Shown here piece after piece: positions 1 to 7,250 of a DNA stretch of 11,544 nt; position 1 is the first letter of the stretch, and each line of letters starts with the position of its first letter. The stretch lies in contig DIAV01000193.1 of assembly GCA_002415895.1 (NCBI GenBank), positions 1-11,544 of the forward strand, in the 5' to 3' direction. This stretch comes from Anaerolineales bacterium UBA5069 (GTDB lineage Bacteria; Chloroflexota; Anaerolineae; Caldilineales; Caldilineaceae). A model generated the notes under the pieces. That model was not told the origin of the DNA and made no database searches. It saw nothing but the letters and a program-made list of their open reading frames with translations. Both the position numbers and the translations under genes were made by a program.

Positions 1-876
1 GGGCAGGGCATAGGCAACATCATTATTCCCTTCTTTGGCGGCGTGCCTGCCACCGCAGCGATTGCGCGCACGTCGGTGGGCATCAAATCGGGCGGGCAAA
101 CGCGCCTCGTCTCCATCATCCACGCGCTCGCGCTGCTGGCGGCGGCGCTGCTCTTTGCGCCGGTCATTGCGCGCGTGCCCATGGCGGCGCTGGCGGGCGT
201 GCTTATGGTGACGGCTTTTCGCATGAACGAATGGCATTCCATCCGCTTTATGTTTGGGCGCGGCTTCAAGACGGCCATGATCACCTATCTGGTGACGATG
301 ATTGCCACAATCACGCTCGATTTGACGCAGGCGATTATCATCGGCGGTGTGCTCTCGGCTGCGATCTTCATCAATGATGTCGCCAATATGCAGATCGACG
401 TACGCGATGTGGACGTGGAGCGCATGCGTGCGCGCGGCATGGACATTCGCACGGACTGCAAGGCGATTCGTGTGGCCTATTTGACGGGGCCGCTCTTCTT
501 TGCGGCCACCAGCCAGTTCAACGAAGCCTTCGCGCAGGAGGCCGACGCGCAGGCGCTGATCCTCTCTATGCGCGCGGTGCCGCTCATTGACATCAGCGGT
601 GTGGAAGCGTTACGCGCGCTCAACGACAGCCTCAAGGCTGCGGGCAAGGTGCTCATGCTCGCAGGGACGCAGCCGCGCGTCACGCAGTATTTGGACAGGG
701 CAGGATTGAGCAGCGAGATTGGGGCTGAAAACTTCTTTTGGTCGTCGGACCGCGCCATCCTCGTAGCGGAACAGCGCTTCCTGCTGCGCGACGGCCATGA
801 GGTGGACGAGGCGCTCGAAGATTTGCCGCTGACGCCCGGCGTGGAGGCAGGCGGTTTGCAGTGGCCCATGCCGTGA
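1..876 (+). CDS. SulP-family anion transporter, C-terminal part with STAS domain (5' end outside window)
   Basis: The frame is open from the first base and ends at TGA 874-876, so this is the last 291 residues of a longer transporter; SulP proteins are usually 500-700 residues. It opens inside the SulP signature: GQGIGNIIIPFFGG is followed by PATAAIARTSV, a stretch lining the anion pathway. About four hydrophobic helices follow, to residue ~125. The rest is a cytoplasmic STAS domain (~150-270) with the family loop DISGVEAL and regulatory or anti-sigma-antagonist-like fold. The family imports sulfate, bicarbonate or dicarboxylates by proton or sodium coupling; the substrate cannot be read from this part. 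A GTG at 43 is internal and is not the start. The stop codon is followed directly by a GAGTGGTT repeat tract. Confidence 0.93.
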   Translation, partial: GQGIGNIIIPFFGGVPATAAIARTSVGIKSGGQTRLVSIIHALALLAAALLFAPVIARVPMAALAGVLMVTAFRMNEWHSIRFMFGRGFKTAMITYLVTMIATITLDLTQAIIIGGVLSAAIFINDVANMQIDVRDVDVERMRARGMDIRTDCKAIRVAYLTGPLFFAATSQFNEAFAQEADAQALILSMRAVPLIDISGVEALRALNDSLKAAGKVLMLAGTQPRVTQYLDRAGLSSEIGAENFFWSSDRAILVAEQRFLLRDGHEVDEALEDLPLTPGVEAGGLQWPMP

Positions 877-950
877 GGTTGAGTGGTTGAGTGGTTGAGT
901 GGTTGAGTGGTTGAGTGGTAAATGGCAAGAGGTAAGTGGTAAATGGTAAG
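877..950 (+). repeat. GAGTGGTT tandem tract behind the SulP stop codon
   Basis: Four perfect copies of the 8-bp unit GAGTGGTT run from 881 to 912, followed by a variant GAGTGGTA (913-920). The tract then degenerates into GTAAATGG and GGTAAGTGG words up to 950. It starts immediately after the SulP stop. The words GTAAGTGGTAA at 933-943 can pair with TTACCACTTAC at 979-989, giving a local hairpin. Related tracts follow the MutL-like gene and the GH43 gene. Confidence 0.85.
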
Positions 951-980
951 TGGGCTCGCTCGCCATCGCAGTGACTACTT

Positions 981-1130
981 ACCACTTACTGGTGCATCCG
1001 GCAAGTACGCGAGGGATTGCGTAGCGGCGGCTTCAGCCGCCGTTCTCGAGGACGCGACAGCCTTCTTACCCACGGCAGCTGAAGCCGCCGCTACGCATCG
1101 TGTCGCGCATTTGCCGGATGCACCACTTAC
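981..1130. mobile_element. MITE-like nested palindromic element, about 132 bp, with 9-bp direct repeats
   Basis: The ends are a perfect 15-bp inverted repeat: TGGTGCATCCGGCAA at 990-1004 and its complement at 1111-1125. Inside lies a second inverted repeat, 1019-1043 with 1072-1096, pairing at 24 of 25 positions around a 28-nt loop; its core is GCGTAGCGGCGGCTTCAGC. The left inner arm can also fold on itself (1025-1032 with 1035-1042). The direct repeat ACCACTTAC sits at 981-989 and 1122-1130 and resembles a target-site duplication, although the right copy overlaps the terminal repeat. No coding capacity is seen. A non-autonomous transposable element or a REP-like intergenic palindrome are both possible; copies elsewhere in the genome would decide. 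Confidence 0.6.
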
Positions 1131-1178
1131 CATTTACCAATCAACAAATAAACCACTCAACCCCTCAACCAATCAACC
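1125..1178 (-). repeat. GAGTGGTT-type tract behind the MutL-like gene
   Basis: Read on the minus strand, the end of the MutL-like gene runs into GGTTGATTGG, GTTGAGGGG and GTTGAGTGG, then GGTAAATGG and GGTAAGTGG. These are the same words in the same order as the tract behind the SulP gene. The TGA stop of the MutL-like gene (1175-1173) is part of the first repeat word. The two tracts face each other and could form a long imperfect stem if the element between them were absent. Confidence 0.75.
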
Positions 1179-2363
1179 CATCACCAGCAAATCATTCTCC
1201 AGCACATCCATCATCGCGCGCGGGGCAACCTGGCCGAGGGCGGCGACAACCGGCGCAAGGCCGCGCCGATCCCACCACGCATTGGCGGGACGCGGCCAGA
1301 AGTCCGTGGGCCAGTCGCCGCTGACGAGCCCCAGCGGCGGCCAGCGGTCAAGGCTCTCCGGGCGGCTGCCGGGGTCGGTAAAGAGCAACTGTGCGCCCTG
1401 GCGCGCGCTGCCCGTCCATACGTGCAGCCACCAGAGCGGGCTGCAGTAGAGACCATGCAGGTAGGGCAACGACTGGTGATATGCCCACGCCTGCATCATT
1501 TGCATGAAGCTTGTTTCCACGGTGACGGGTTGGCCGGGGCTTGTGGCCCAGCGCGCCATCTCCTTGAAACCAATCACGCGTTGCGTAAGGCGCCAATATT
1601 GGTAGCTGAGCACGCGCGCCAGCGCGGCGCGGTGCGTAATGTCGGGCGCAGGCAGCACATTCTCCACCACTTCAACCGCCAGCGTTGCATCCACAGCGCG
1701 GAAGATGAGCGGTGCGCGTTCGGCCAGCGCCACGCTGCCGGCATAGATCAGCACCGGGCGCTGCGAGCGTGGCAAGCGCGCCACGGCCTGTGCCATGGTG
1801 CGCGCCAGCGTCTGCATGGCGCTGATTGCATCATCATCGGCGCGGTCATAACCGCCGGCAACCACCAGCACATCGGCCTGGCTGTTGAGCAGCATAGTGG
1901 CGACTGCATTCACTTCAAGCTCAATGTCGAAGACAACTTCGCCAACAATGGTGGCCGGGCTGGCGGCAATGGCGGCGCGTGCGGCAGCGCCGCTCAGGTC
2001 GGCCGTGAGCACACCCAGGAAAACACGCACGGGCGCGCGTGCGCTGATGGTTGTGGACGCAAGCTGCACAGGCGGGAAGCGCACGGGGTTAATGCTGCGC
2101 ATGAAGGGCATGTTGAGTTCTTCATCCCACAGCGCGCAGCCCAGCCGCTGCCCCAGCCGGCGGCACGTTTCGGCCACCTGCAGCGGCATCGTCACCTCAC
2201 CCGAGCGCGCCAGGTTAAGCCAGCCAATCAGCCTGTGTACGCCATCGACCGGCTCAATCAGGCACGCGCGCGTGCCTGCCACCTCGGCGCTGAGCGCGAG
2301 CAGCCGTTGCGTGGAGGCGCTGCTGTCGGCGATGTCGGGTATGCTGCGCAGAAATGTGGACAT
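1173..2363 (-). CDS. MutL-family (glutamate mutase-associated MutL-like) ASKHA protein, short and divergent
   Basis: This 396-residue protein has the landmarks of the MutL family (PF13941), an actin/hexokinase-like fold first linked to glutamate mutase. An early strand TRACLIEPVDGVHRLIG (31-47) resembles the family's TRA(A)L-V-GxYRxI segment. Next come RVFLGVLTADLSGAAARAA (113-131), ADVLVVAGGYD (163-173, in place of the usual GGxDGG), PVLIYAGS (203-210) and VEVVENVLP (230-238, the family's VVDNVxP). The remaining ~150 residues are tryptophan-rich and I do not recognise them. The protein is shorter than most MutL-like proteins I know, and its stop codon lies inside a repeat tract. ATG 2363 has no clear Shine-Dalgarno. 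No mutase genes are nearby, so a role in glutamate mutase is not implied. It sits near, and in the same orientation as, a membrane-protein operon but is separated from it by the kinase gene. Confidence 0.7.
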   Translation of the reverse strand: MSTFLRSIPDIADSSASTQRLLALSAEVAGTRACLIEPVDGVHRLIGWLNLARSGEVTMPLQVAETCRRLGQRLGCALWDEELNMPFMRSINPVRFPPVQLASTTISARAPVRVFLGVLTADLSGAAARAAIAASPATIVGEVVFDIELEVNAVATMLLNSQADVLVVAGGYDRADDDAISAMQTLARTMAQAVARLPRSQRPVLIYAGSVALAERAPLIFRAVDATLAVEVVENVLPAPDITHRAALARVLSYQYWRLTQRVIGFKEMARWATSPGQPVTVETSFMQMMQAWAYHQSLPYLHGLYCSPLWWLHVWTGSARQGAQLLFTDPGSRPESLDRWPPLGLVSGDWPTDFWPRPANAWWDRRGLAPVVAALGQVAPRAMMDVLENDLLVMG

Positions 2364-2506
2364 GGGCGGAAGGGTCCAATGAAAAACGATATGACTGATT
2401 GGGGGATCTCAGGCTGAAAAACTGATTCAACCCGGGATTCGCTGGAAACGTGCAGCCGTGCTGCAGAATCTCCGGAACGCTATCCTGCACCCGTTTGGGT
2501 ACACAT

Positions 2507-2512
2507 GGGAGG
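2507..2512 (+). promoter_or_regulatory. Ribosome binding site deciding the kinase start
   Basis: GGGAGG lies six bases before GTG 2519. An in-frame GTG at 2450 has no such site and would add 23 residues rich in Cys and Arg that do not look like the family, so 2519 is preferred. Confidence 0.75.
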
Positions 2513-2518
2513 TTTGCC

Positions 2519-3412
2519 GTGGTACTTCCCCAGGAGACTGTTGATGCGATTCTGGCGCATTTTGATTTACCTCAGAGCCGAAGTTTCACGCGTCTGAGCG
2601 GGTGGGCAAACCAGAATTACCTTGTCCAAACGCAAGCCGGAACGGAATATGTGCTGAAGGTACTGATCCTGCAAAAGCAGGAACTGCTTGCCAATGACAT
2701 CGCAATTCAACGGCAGCTTGCTGGTGTAACGCAAACGCCCGTGTATTGTGTGGGACCCAATGGATCCGTACTCTTTGCGAATGGTGAAATTGCCGCCGTC
2801 ATTTCGGCAAAGATCGAAGGGGTTCATGCCCGCATTCTCAGTCATGCCTTCGCTTTTGAGATTGGGAAGGCACTCGCGCTTTTTCACACGGCTGTGCACA
2901 CCTTGCCCATGCCGCACCAGGGTTGGTTGAACCCACTCTCTGCCAAGCGCGCGCGCCTATGGGAGAGTTCAGAGCCTGTTGTCCGCGCAGCCCAACGGCT
3001 CATCAACGAAAACACAGCTCTCCTGACGGAAGGTCTTCTGCCTGTGGGCATCATCCATGGCGATCTGCATGAACAGAATGTACTTGTGGCTTCGCAAGCG
3101 CAACCGGCCGTCATTGCTATCATGGATTTTGAGGAAGCAGAGCAGAATCTGCTGCTCCTGGACGTTGCGCGTACGATTTTAAGCGTGTGTCGAAGCCCGC
3201 AAGGAACCAGCCTGCTGGCCCACAACATGGAGCAGCTTGTGCAGGGCTACGAAACCGGGCGGGCCATGACAAGCCTGGAGCGAGAAAAGCTGCCCATAGC
3301 AATTCGCTACGTGATTGGGGTTGACGTGATCTGGCTTGTTCAGAACGGCTTCACAGCCGAAGCAGCAGAACACCTGGCCAGGGCCGCTGCGCTGCCTGCA
3401 ATTGGGCAGTGA
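2519..3412 (+). CDS. Aminoglycoside phosphotransferase (APH)-fold small-molecule kinase
   Basis: The 297-residue product carries the APH-superfamily layout. The N-lobe has LSGWANQNYLVQT (26-38, nucleotide loop) and YVLKVL with the ATP-binding lysine K47. The catalytic loop GIIHGDLHEQNVLV (177-190) supplies D182 and N187, and the metal-binding IMDFEEAEQ follows with D203. Relatives include homoserine kinase type II, choline kinase and antibiotic kinases; the substrate cannot be read here, and resistance should not be assumed. The start is GTG 2519, set by GGGAGG six bases upstream. It is divergent from the MutL-like gene and converges on the membrane operon with a 48-bp gap. GC content is visibly lower: two 60-base lines counted by hand gave 50% and 55%, against 77% for one SulP line. 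That suggests later insertion or relaxed base composition. Confidence 0.85.
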   Translation: MVLPQETVDAILAHFDLPQSRSFTRLSGWANQNYLVQTQAGTEYVLKVLILQKQELLANDIAIQRQLAGVTQTPVYCVGPNGSVLFANGEIAAVISAKIEGVHARILSHAFAFEIGKALALFHTAVHTLPMPHQGWLNPLSAKRARLWESSEPVVRAAQRLINENTALLTEGLLPVGIIHGDLHEQNVLVASQAQPAVIAIMDFEEAEQNLLLLDVARTILSVCRSPQGTSLLAHNMEQLVQGYETGRAMTSLEREKLPIAIRYVIGVDVIWLVQNGFTAEAAEHLARAAALPAIGQ

Positions 3413-3460
3413 GCAGATGGTGTTGCGCATCCCCTCAGCAATCCTCCGCAATTCTCCAGG

Positions 3461-4231
3461 TTAGCTCACAATGTTCTGCCAAATGGTTGCAACCCACTGC
3501 CACAAGCCAGTGGCCCGCAGCGTGATCGCGAGATAGTCAAGGCGGTCCACCAGCAATGTGAGGCGTGAGGCAAAGAGGCGCGCGAGAATGACGCCGGTGG
3601 CTATCCACAGCGCGCGATCGCCAAGCCACACCCAGCCGTGCAGCAGCGTATGCAGAACGCGCGGCAGCGGTTCGCTGCGCGGCACGCGCCCCACCGTGAG
3701 CGCAAGCAGCGTTGCTGTTGTCAGCAGTAGCGTGAGCAAGCCATACCAGAAGGCGCTGCCTGTGCGTCCGTCGCTCAAAGTGCCGGTGATGACCAACGCG
3801 GCCTGTGGCAAGAGCGTGCCCTGCATGATGCCAATCAGCCCTGCTGAAATTCCGACACCCAGCAACAGGCCCAGGGGCAGCACACCCGCTGTCTGCAGCA
3901 CGCGGCGGGCGCGCGAGGCTGCACCGGCGGGCTGCCCCTGGGCCACCATGCGCTCGACTGCCGCGCCGATTAGCAGCAGCGAGAGGAGCAGGGGCGCGAT
4001 CTGTGTGGCCCACTGCCCCTGGGCCAGGGGTGTGAGCATGCGCATGGTGATGACGTACTGAATCGCCATGACGGCGGCATAGCCCATGCCCGCGCCAACG
4101 AGCAGATGTTGCGCCAGGCGCGCGAGCACGCTATCGCCTAGCACCATACTAAAGAGTGCGAGCGTAAGCAGCAGGCCAATCCAGAGACCCGCATCGGTGA
4201 GTAGAGGGGGGAGGGTGCTGGTCTCAGCCAC
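3461..4231 (-). CDS. Multi-TM membrane protein, last gene of the membrane operon
   Basis: The 256-residue protein has about six hydrophobic helices (roughly 14-32, 43-62, 78-95, 115-137, 160-180 and 206-222). Conserved-looking polar pieces lie between them: GDSVLARLAQHLLVGAGMGYA, IMQGTLLPQA, and a C-terminal RALWIATGVILARLFASRL. I know no enzyme motif for it; the family appears to be an uncharacterised integral membrane protein. The start is GTG 4231, preceded by GGAGG (4239-4243) with a 7-nt spacer and overlapping the previous stop by 8 nt, so translation is probably coupled. An ATG at 4300 would overlap the previous gene by 77 nt and add a non-hydrophobic, unlikely N-terminus. It converges with the kinase gene, and no terminator hairpin is visible in the 48-bp gap. 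Confidence 0.8.
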   Translation of the reverse strand: MAETSTLPPLLTDAGLWIGLLLTLALFSMVLGDSVLARLAQHLLVGAGMGYAAVMAIQYVITMRMLTPLAQGQWATQIAPLLLSLLLIGAAVERMVAQGQPAGAASRARRVLQTAGVLPLGLLLGVGISAGLIGIMQGTLLPQAALVITGTLSDGRTGSAFWYGLLTLLLTTATLLALTVGRVPRSEPLPRVLHTLLHGWVWLGDRALWIATGVILARLFASRLTLLVDRLDYLAITLRATGLWQWVATIWQNIVS

Positions 4232-5621
4232 GGCGTTCCCTCCGAAAGAGGCGTGCCATGTTGCCGGCCAGGATGATGAAAAGGAGCGCGATGGCGCCAC
4301 TGTTCTGCACGCCTACGGCCAGCATCTGCTTGCGCTGTGCTTGTTGACTTAAGGGTTCGGCGCGCAGTGCCTGATACGCGGCGCCGCCGTCAAAGCCGCT
4401 CACGAGGCCCGCAAGCTGCCCGCTGGCCAGGTAGGGCTGGAGCACCGGCTCGGCGCCGGCGGCTGTAATCGCAACGACGGGCAGGCGGTTGACGGGCTGC
4501 ACAATCTGCAGCCACTGCTGCACGTCTTCGGCCTGGGCTGCAACGATGACGGCCATTTGCGGCGCAGGCGTGTTGGTGGGTGCAAAGGAGAGCAGTTGTG
4601 TCGGGTCGCGTGCAACAAGTGGCAGCGCCGCCGTGCCGCCGCTGAGGAAGAGGCCGTTGCCCACCCACCCCTGCAACATCGTCTCCATGACGCTGTTGTC
4701 CATGCCACGCGTGGCCTCGGTGTAGAGGCGGCGTGCAGCCCCAATCCCTGCAGGCAAAGTGCTGATCACAATTGACCGCCCCCCGCGCTCCAGCAGGTGC
4801 GAGATGACGGGCAGCGCCGCCATGTTAAGTTCGCCTGTTGTGGCGGGGTCTGCCTGCCAGTAGACAATGAGATCGTCGTCTACCTGCACATTGGCAATGG
4901 CTTCATACGCGCCGTCAATGCCGGGGCCGACGCGCGGCGCGCCCACAGCACTCAGCAGATCGCCCAGAACAAAGGGCGCGAGCGCCGCAACAAGGAGCAG
5001 CAGCGTAATCCACAGTGCGCGGTAGCTGGGGTGTTTGGCGCCATTGATGGTGGCCGTGGCAAGCACCGGCTCGTCGCGCAGGAGGCTGCGCAATGTGCGC
5101 CAGTGTTCATTGTCAGCAGCGGCAGGGCGGGCCTGCGTGCGGTCGCTGGGCGCCATGGGTCCGGGTGTATCCCCCGCGATGGCAACCGATTCCAGGTAAC
5201 CCTGGCCGCCACCCAGCAATTGCTCATCGGGAAAGAGCACAAATCCCATCTCGGGGGGAGCGGCGGCATCGGGCGGGGCAATGGCCTGGGCGCTGGATTG
5301 CGCAGCGGCTTGCGCACTGGGTTCGCTGCCGGCGGGTTGCGTGTCCAGGAGTTGATCGAGATCGCGCTCCTCGATCTGCGCCACCACGGGCCCGCCCTCG
5401 GGCGAGACAGGCTCTTCGGCCATGATGGCGGTAATGGCGCTGCGCTGTGCAGAGTCCGCCTCAAAGCCGCTTTCGGCCAGCGGGGCCGCGGGATCGGTCG
5501 CGGGCAGGTCCAGGTCATCGGCCAGCGCCGCGCCGCAGCGATTGCAGAAGTTTGCCCTGGGCGGATTGCGCGTTCCGCAATGCGGGCAGAGCAGATCGCC
5601 CAATGGCTCAAGGCTGCTCAT
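4224..5621 (-). CDS. Zinc-ribbon membrane protein with a C-terminal sensor- or receptor-like domain
   Basis: The product has 465 residues. The N-terminus carries a zinc ribbon with cysteines at 12, 15, 26 and 29 (CPHCG...CNRCG). A long acidic, Ala/Pro-rich linker runs from 35 to ~165. The first TM helix is ~202-222 (ALWITLLLLVAALAPFVLG). An alpha/beta, Rossmann-like region follows (~245-415): LIVYWQADPATTGELNMAAL, GRSIVISTLPAG, then GWVGNGLFLSGGTAALPLVA and PVVAITAAGAE. A second TM helix lies at ~437-457 before a basic tail RLFRRERRG. The domain between the helices is probably extracytoplasmic, with the zinc ribbon inside the cell, but topology is inferred. ATG 5621 overlaps the upstream TGA as ATGA. 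A start at 5819 would add 66 residues that are a shadow of the upstream gene. Function unknown. Confidence 0.85.
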   Translation of the reverse strand: MSSLEPLGDLLCPHCGTRNPPRANFCNRCGAALADDLDLPATDPAAPLAESGFEADSAQRSAITAIMAEEPVSPEGGPVVAQIEERDLDQLLDTQPAGSEPSAQAAAQSSAQAIAPPDAAAPPEMGFVLFPDEQLLGGGQGYLESVAIAGDTPGPMAPSDRTQARPAAADNEHWRTLRSLLRDEPVLATATINGAKHPSYRALWITLLLLVAALAPFVLGDLLSAVGAPRVGPGIDGAYEAIANVQVDDDLIVYWQADPATTGELNMAALPVISHLLERGGRSIVISTLPAGIGAARRLYTEATRGMDNSVMETMLQGWVGNGLFLSGGTAALPLVARDPTQLLSFAPTNTPAPQMAVIVAAQAEDVQQWLQIVQPVNRLPVVAITAAGAEPVLQPYLASGQLAGLVSGFDGGAAYQALRAEPLSQQAQRKQMLAVGVQNSGAIALLFIILAGNMARLFRRERRG

Positions 5622-6250
5622 GCGTCCCCCCGCCCTGCGAGGACACGGAGCGCAACAACAATGAGCGCCAGGCCAACGCCCAGCAGCGCACCGCGCAACG
5701 TGGCTGTAACCGGCCCGTTGAGGATCCACGTAATTGCCGCCGACCACGCAGGCGCCAAAAGGGTTTGCGCCGCAGGTGTTTGCGCCAGCAGCATGAGGAG
5801 CAACCCTGCAAGCACCCATCCGCCGCCTGCACGTCCCAGACGCACGCGATGGTAGATGGCAGCGCCCAGGAAGAAGATCATGAGGGCGAAGAGCGCTGCG
5901 TAACCCGGTGCAATGACGCTGTCAAAGGTCCACTCAAGCAGCGGGCTGCGGTCGCCGGCAGGGTTGACGAGACCCGCCAGCAGCACAGCCAGCAGCGCGA
6001 CCACGAGTACGAGGCTCTGCCACCATGCGCTCTGCCCATGTTGAATGCGGCGCATGTGCACCCAGAGTACATTGAGCACACCCAGGAGCAGTGCAACACC
6101 ACCGAGGATGATCGCCCACTGATACAGGGCCAGTGTAAAGGGCGCAAGACGGGGCAACAGCCCTGTGCGATCGGCCAGTATGAGGGCGAAACAGGCTGCC
6201 ATAATGCCTATGGCAATGGCGCTGCGAAGGGGCATGCGCGCGGAGATCAT
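5618..6250 (-). CDS. Multi-TM membrane protein of unknown function
   Basis: A 210-residue, strongly hydrophobic protein with about six TM helices (roughly 9-27, 42-64, 77-96, 113-136, 145-160 and 185-205). The short loop LWVHMRRIQHGQSAWWQS after the second helix and the charged IYHRVRLGR after the fourth suggest cytoplasmic loops by the positive-inside rule. I recognise it as a type of conserved membrane protein seen beside zinc-ribbon and DUF6754-like proteins in several bacterial phyla, from memory and not checked. ATG 6250 overlaps the upstream TGA as ATGA and its own TGA overlaps the downstream ATG, so the three genes are translationally linked. A second ATG at 6235 (MPLRS) is possible. 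No catalytic motif is visible. Confidence 0.8.
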   Translation of the reverse strand: MISARMPLRSAIAIGIMAACFALILADRTGLLPRLAPFTLALYQWAIILGGVALLLGVLNVLWVHMRRIQHGQSAWWQSLVLVVALLAVLLAGLVNPAGDRSPLLEWTFDSVIAPGYAALFALMIFFLGAAIYHRVRLGRAGGGWVLAGLLLMLLAQTPAAQTLLAPAWSAAITWILNGPVTATLRGALLGVGLALIVVALRVLAGRGDA

Positions 6251-6819
6251 GAGTTGACCAGTGCTCCCACCACAAGAGCCAGCGCCAGCGCGAGACCAAG
6301 CCACGCGAGCCACGCACCGGGCGCGTGCAACGCAGGCAGACCGCCCACAGGCTCCAGCGCGCGCAGCGGCAGGCTCTCCCACGTAAAAGGGGATGCGGGC
6401 TGGAGCGATGGCGCGAAATTGTCGCGGAAGCCAACCGGCAAGGCACGGTCGCCCGGGGCGCGCAGACCCGGGGGTGTATGTGGCAGGATGTTCGCCGATG
6501 CCACGGTACAGGCAGAATCTGCGCCCAGATAGATTGCAAGTGCAGAGGGTGAACGCCCAGGCGCACCGTTCTGCGCCTGCATGAGCGCGGCCAGCCAGGC
6601 GCCGCTTGCGCCGCCCGTTGTCAGCAGCGGCGCGCTCATGTCGCCGCGCGTTTCGATGAGAAGCTGGAGCGCGGCAAGGCCAATGAGCGCGGTTAGTGCA
6701 TCGGGGCTGTGACCCAGCGCAATCTGTGGGGCAATGCCCGCTTCAACCGCATATTGCAGATGAGCTTGCCAGCGATCGACAATGGGATCCTGCGTCGCGG
6801 CGGGTCGATTTGGAGCCAT
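6247..6819 (-). CDS. DUF6754-like membrane-anchored protein; true start probably upstream of this ATG
   Basis: From ATG 6819 the product has 190 residues. It contains RWQAHLQYAVEAGIAPQIALG (17-37), a helical region DALTALIGLAALQLLIETRG, then PLLTTGGASGAWLAAL and SALAIYLGADSA, and a C-terminal TM helix (AWLAWLGLALALALVVGAL). The pattern 'AV-x-GxxPxxxxG, A-LxxLxLL, PLxTT' is what I remember of DUF6754-like proteins, which begin with a TM helix. Here the frame stays open upstream to 6963 and encodes just such a helix (about 6826-6906), but has no ATG, GTG or TTG. A CTG at 6912, two bases after GGTGATC (a match to the extended anti-Shine-Dalgarno), is the only reasonable start I find and would give 221 residues. 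ATG 6819 has no ribosome site. The stop overlaps the next ATG. Confidence 0.7.
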   Translation of the reverse strand: MAPNRPAATQDPIVDRWQAHLQYAVEAGIAPQIALGHSPDALTALIGLAALQLLIETRGDMSAPLLTTGGASGAWLAALMQAQNGAPGRSPSALAIYLGADSACTVASANILPHTPPGLRAPGDRALPVGFRDNFAPSLQPASPFTWESLPLRALEPVGGLPALHAPGAWLAWLGLALALALVVGALVNS

Positions 6820-6983
6820 ACGTGCCAGAGATGCAACGGTGAGTGCGGCAATGAAAGCGGCAAAGAAGAGAACAGGAATGCTGGCAGGGACGAGCGCAAT
6901 TGCGCCTTGCAGATGATCACCGTGCGATGGGTGAGAAGGACTGGATACGCGTTGCGGCGGCTGTCAAGACAAGACATCGCACG

Positions 6984-7250
6984 TCAATGTGTCTCACCGG
7001 CTTGCATGTGAGCGCGCGGTGTTTCGTACGTGCGTGCGATAGGCATGGGCAGGCCGAGCAAGTCGGCCAGGGGTGCGACGCCAATCCAAATCTGGTTGAG
7101 CACAAAGTGGAAGGGCCGCAGCGCCTCGCGCGCAATGGCGGCGGACGGCAAAACGCCGCCGGCGTCCGCGGGCGGTTGGGGACATGCACTCTGGGGCAGG
7201 CGTGACAAAGGCACGCGCAGCGAGGGATCGTGCGAATTCGGCATGGGCAT
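6984..7250 (-). CDS. Small hypothetical ORF, 88 codons, at the head of the membrane operon
   Basis: The ORF has GC-rich third positions like real genes here and ends in a plausible segment, REALRPFHFVLNQIWIGV followed by APLADLLGLPMPIARTY. The N-terminal half is Pro- and Ser-rich. There is no Shine-Dalgarno before ATG 7250, and I recognise no family. An extended -10 promoter about 50 bases upstream would place it first on the operon transcript. A single frameshift cannot join it to the DUF6754-like gene: its stop at 6984 comes before that frame opens at 6963. It could be a small protein, a leader ORF, or noncoding. Confidence 0.35.
   Translation of the reverse strand: MPMPNSHDPSLRVPLSRLPQSACPQPPADAGGVLPSAAIAREALRPFHFVLNQIWIGVAPLADLLGLPMPIARTYETPRAHMQAGETH

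Noticed and set aside
881..1176. Short tandem units considered as a CRISPR array
   Set aside because: Units are 8 bp and contiguous, with no spacers of constant length and no cas genes.
1422..2417. Long + strand open frame (331 codons) opposite the MutL-like gene
   Set aside because: It is the antisense shadow of the MutL-like gene, rich in His, Arg, Gly and Gln with no domain resemblance; the minus frame carries clear family motifs.
2519..3412. Antibiotic resistance gene
   Set aside because: The APH fold is shared with homoserine and choline kinases and many metabolic kinases; nothing in the sequence or neighbourhood indicates an antibiotic substrate.
3413..3460. Bidirectional terminator between the kinase and the membrane operon
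   Set aside because: No stem longer than a few base pairs and no T-run could be found in the 48-bp gap.
4797..6532. Long + strand open frames (352 and 361 codons) opposite the membrane operon
   Set aside because: Arg/Ala/Gln-rich with no hydrophobic or domain pattern; the minus-strand frames have TM helices, a zinc ribbon and ATGA overlaps.
6247..7250. Joining the 88-codon ORF to the DUF6754-like gene by one frameshift
   Set aside because: The small ORF stops at 6984, before the other frame opens at 6963, so a single frameshift cannot connect them.
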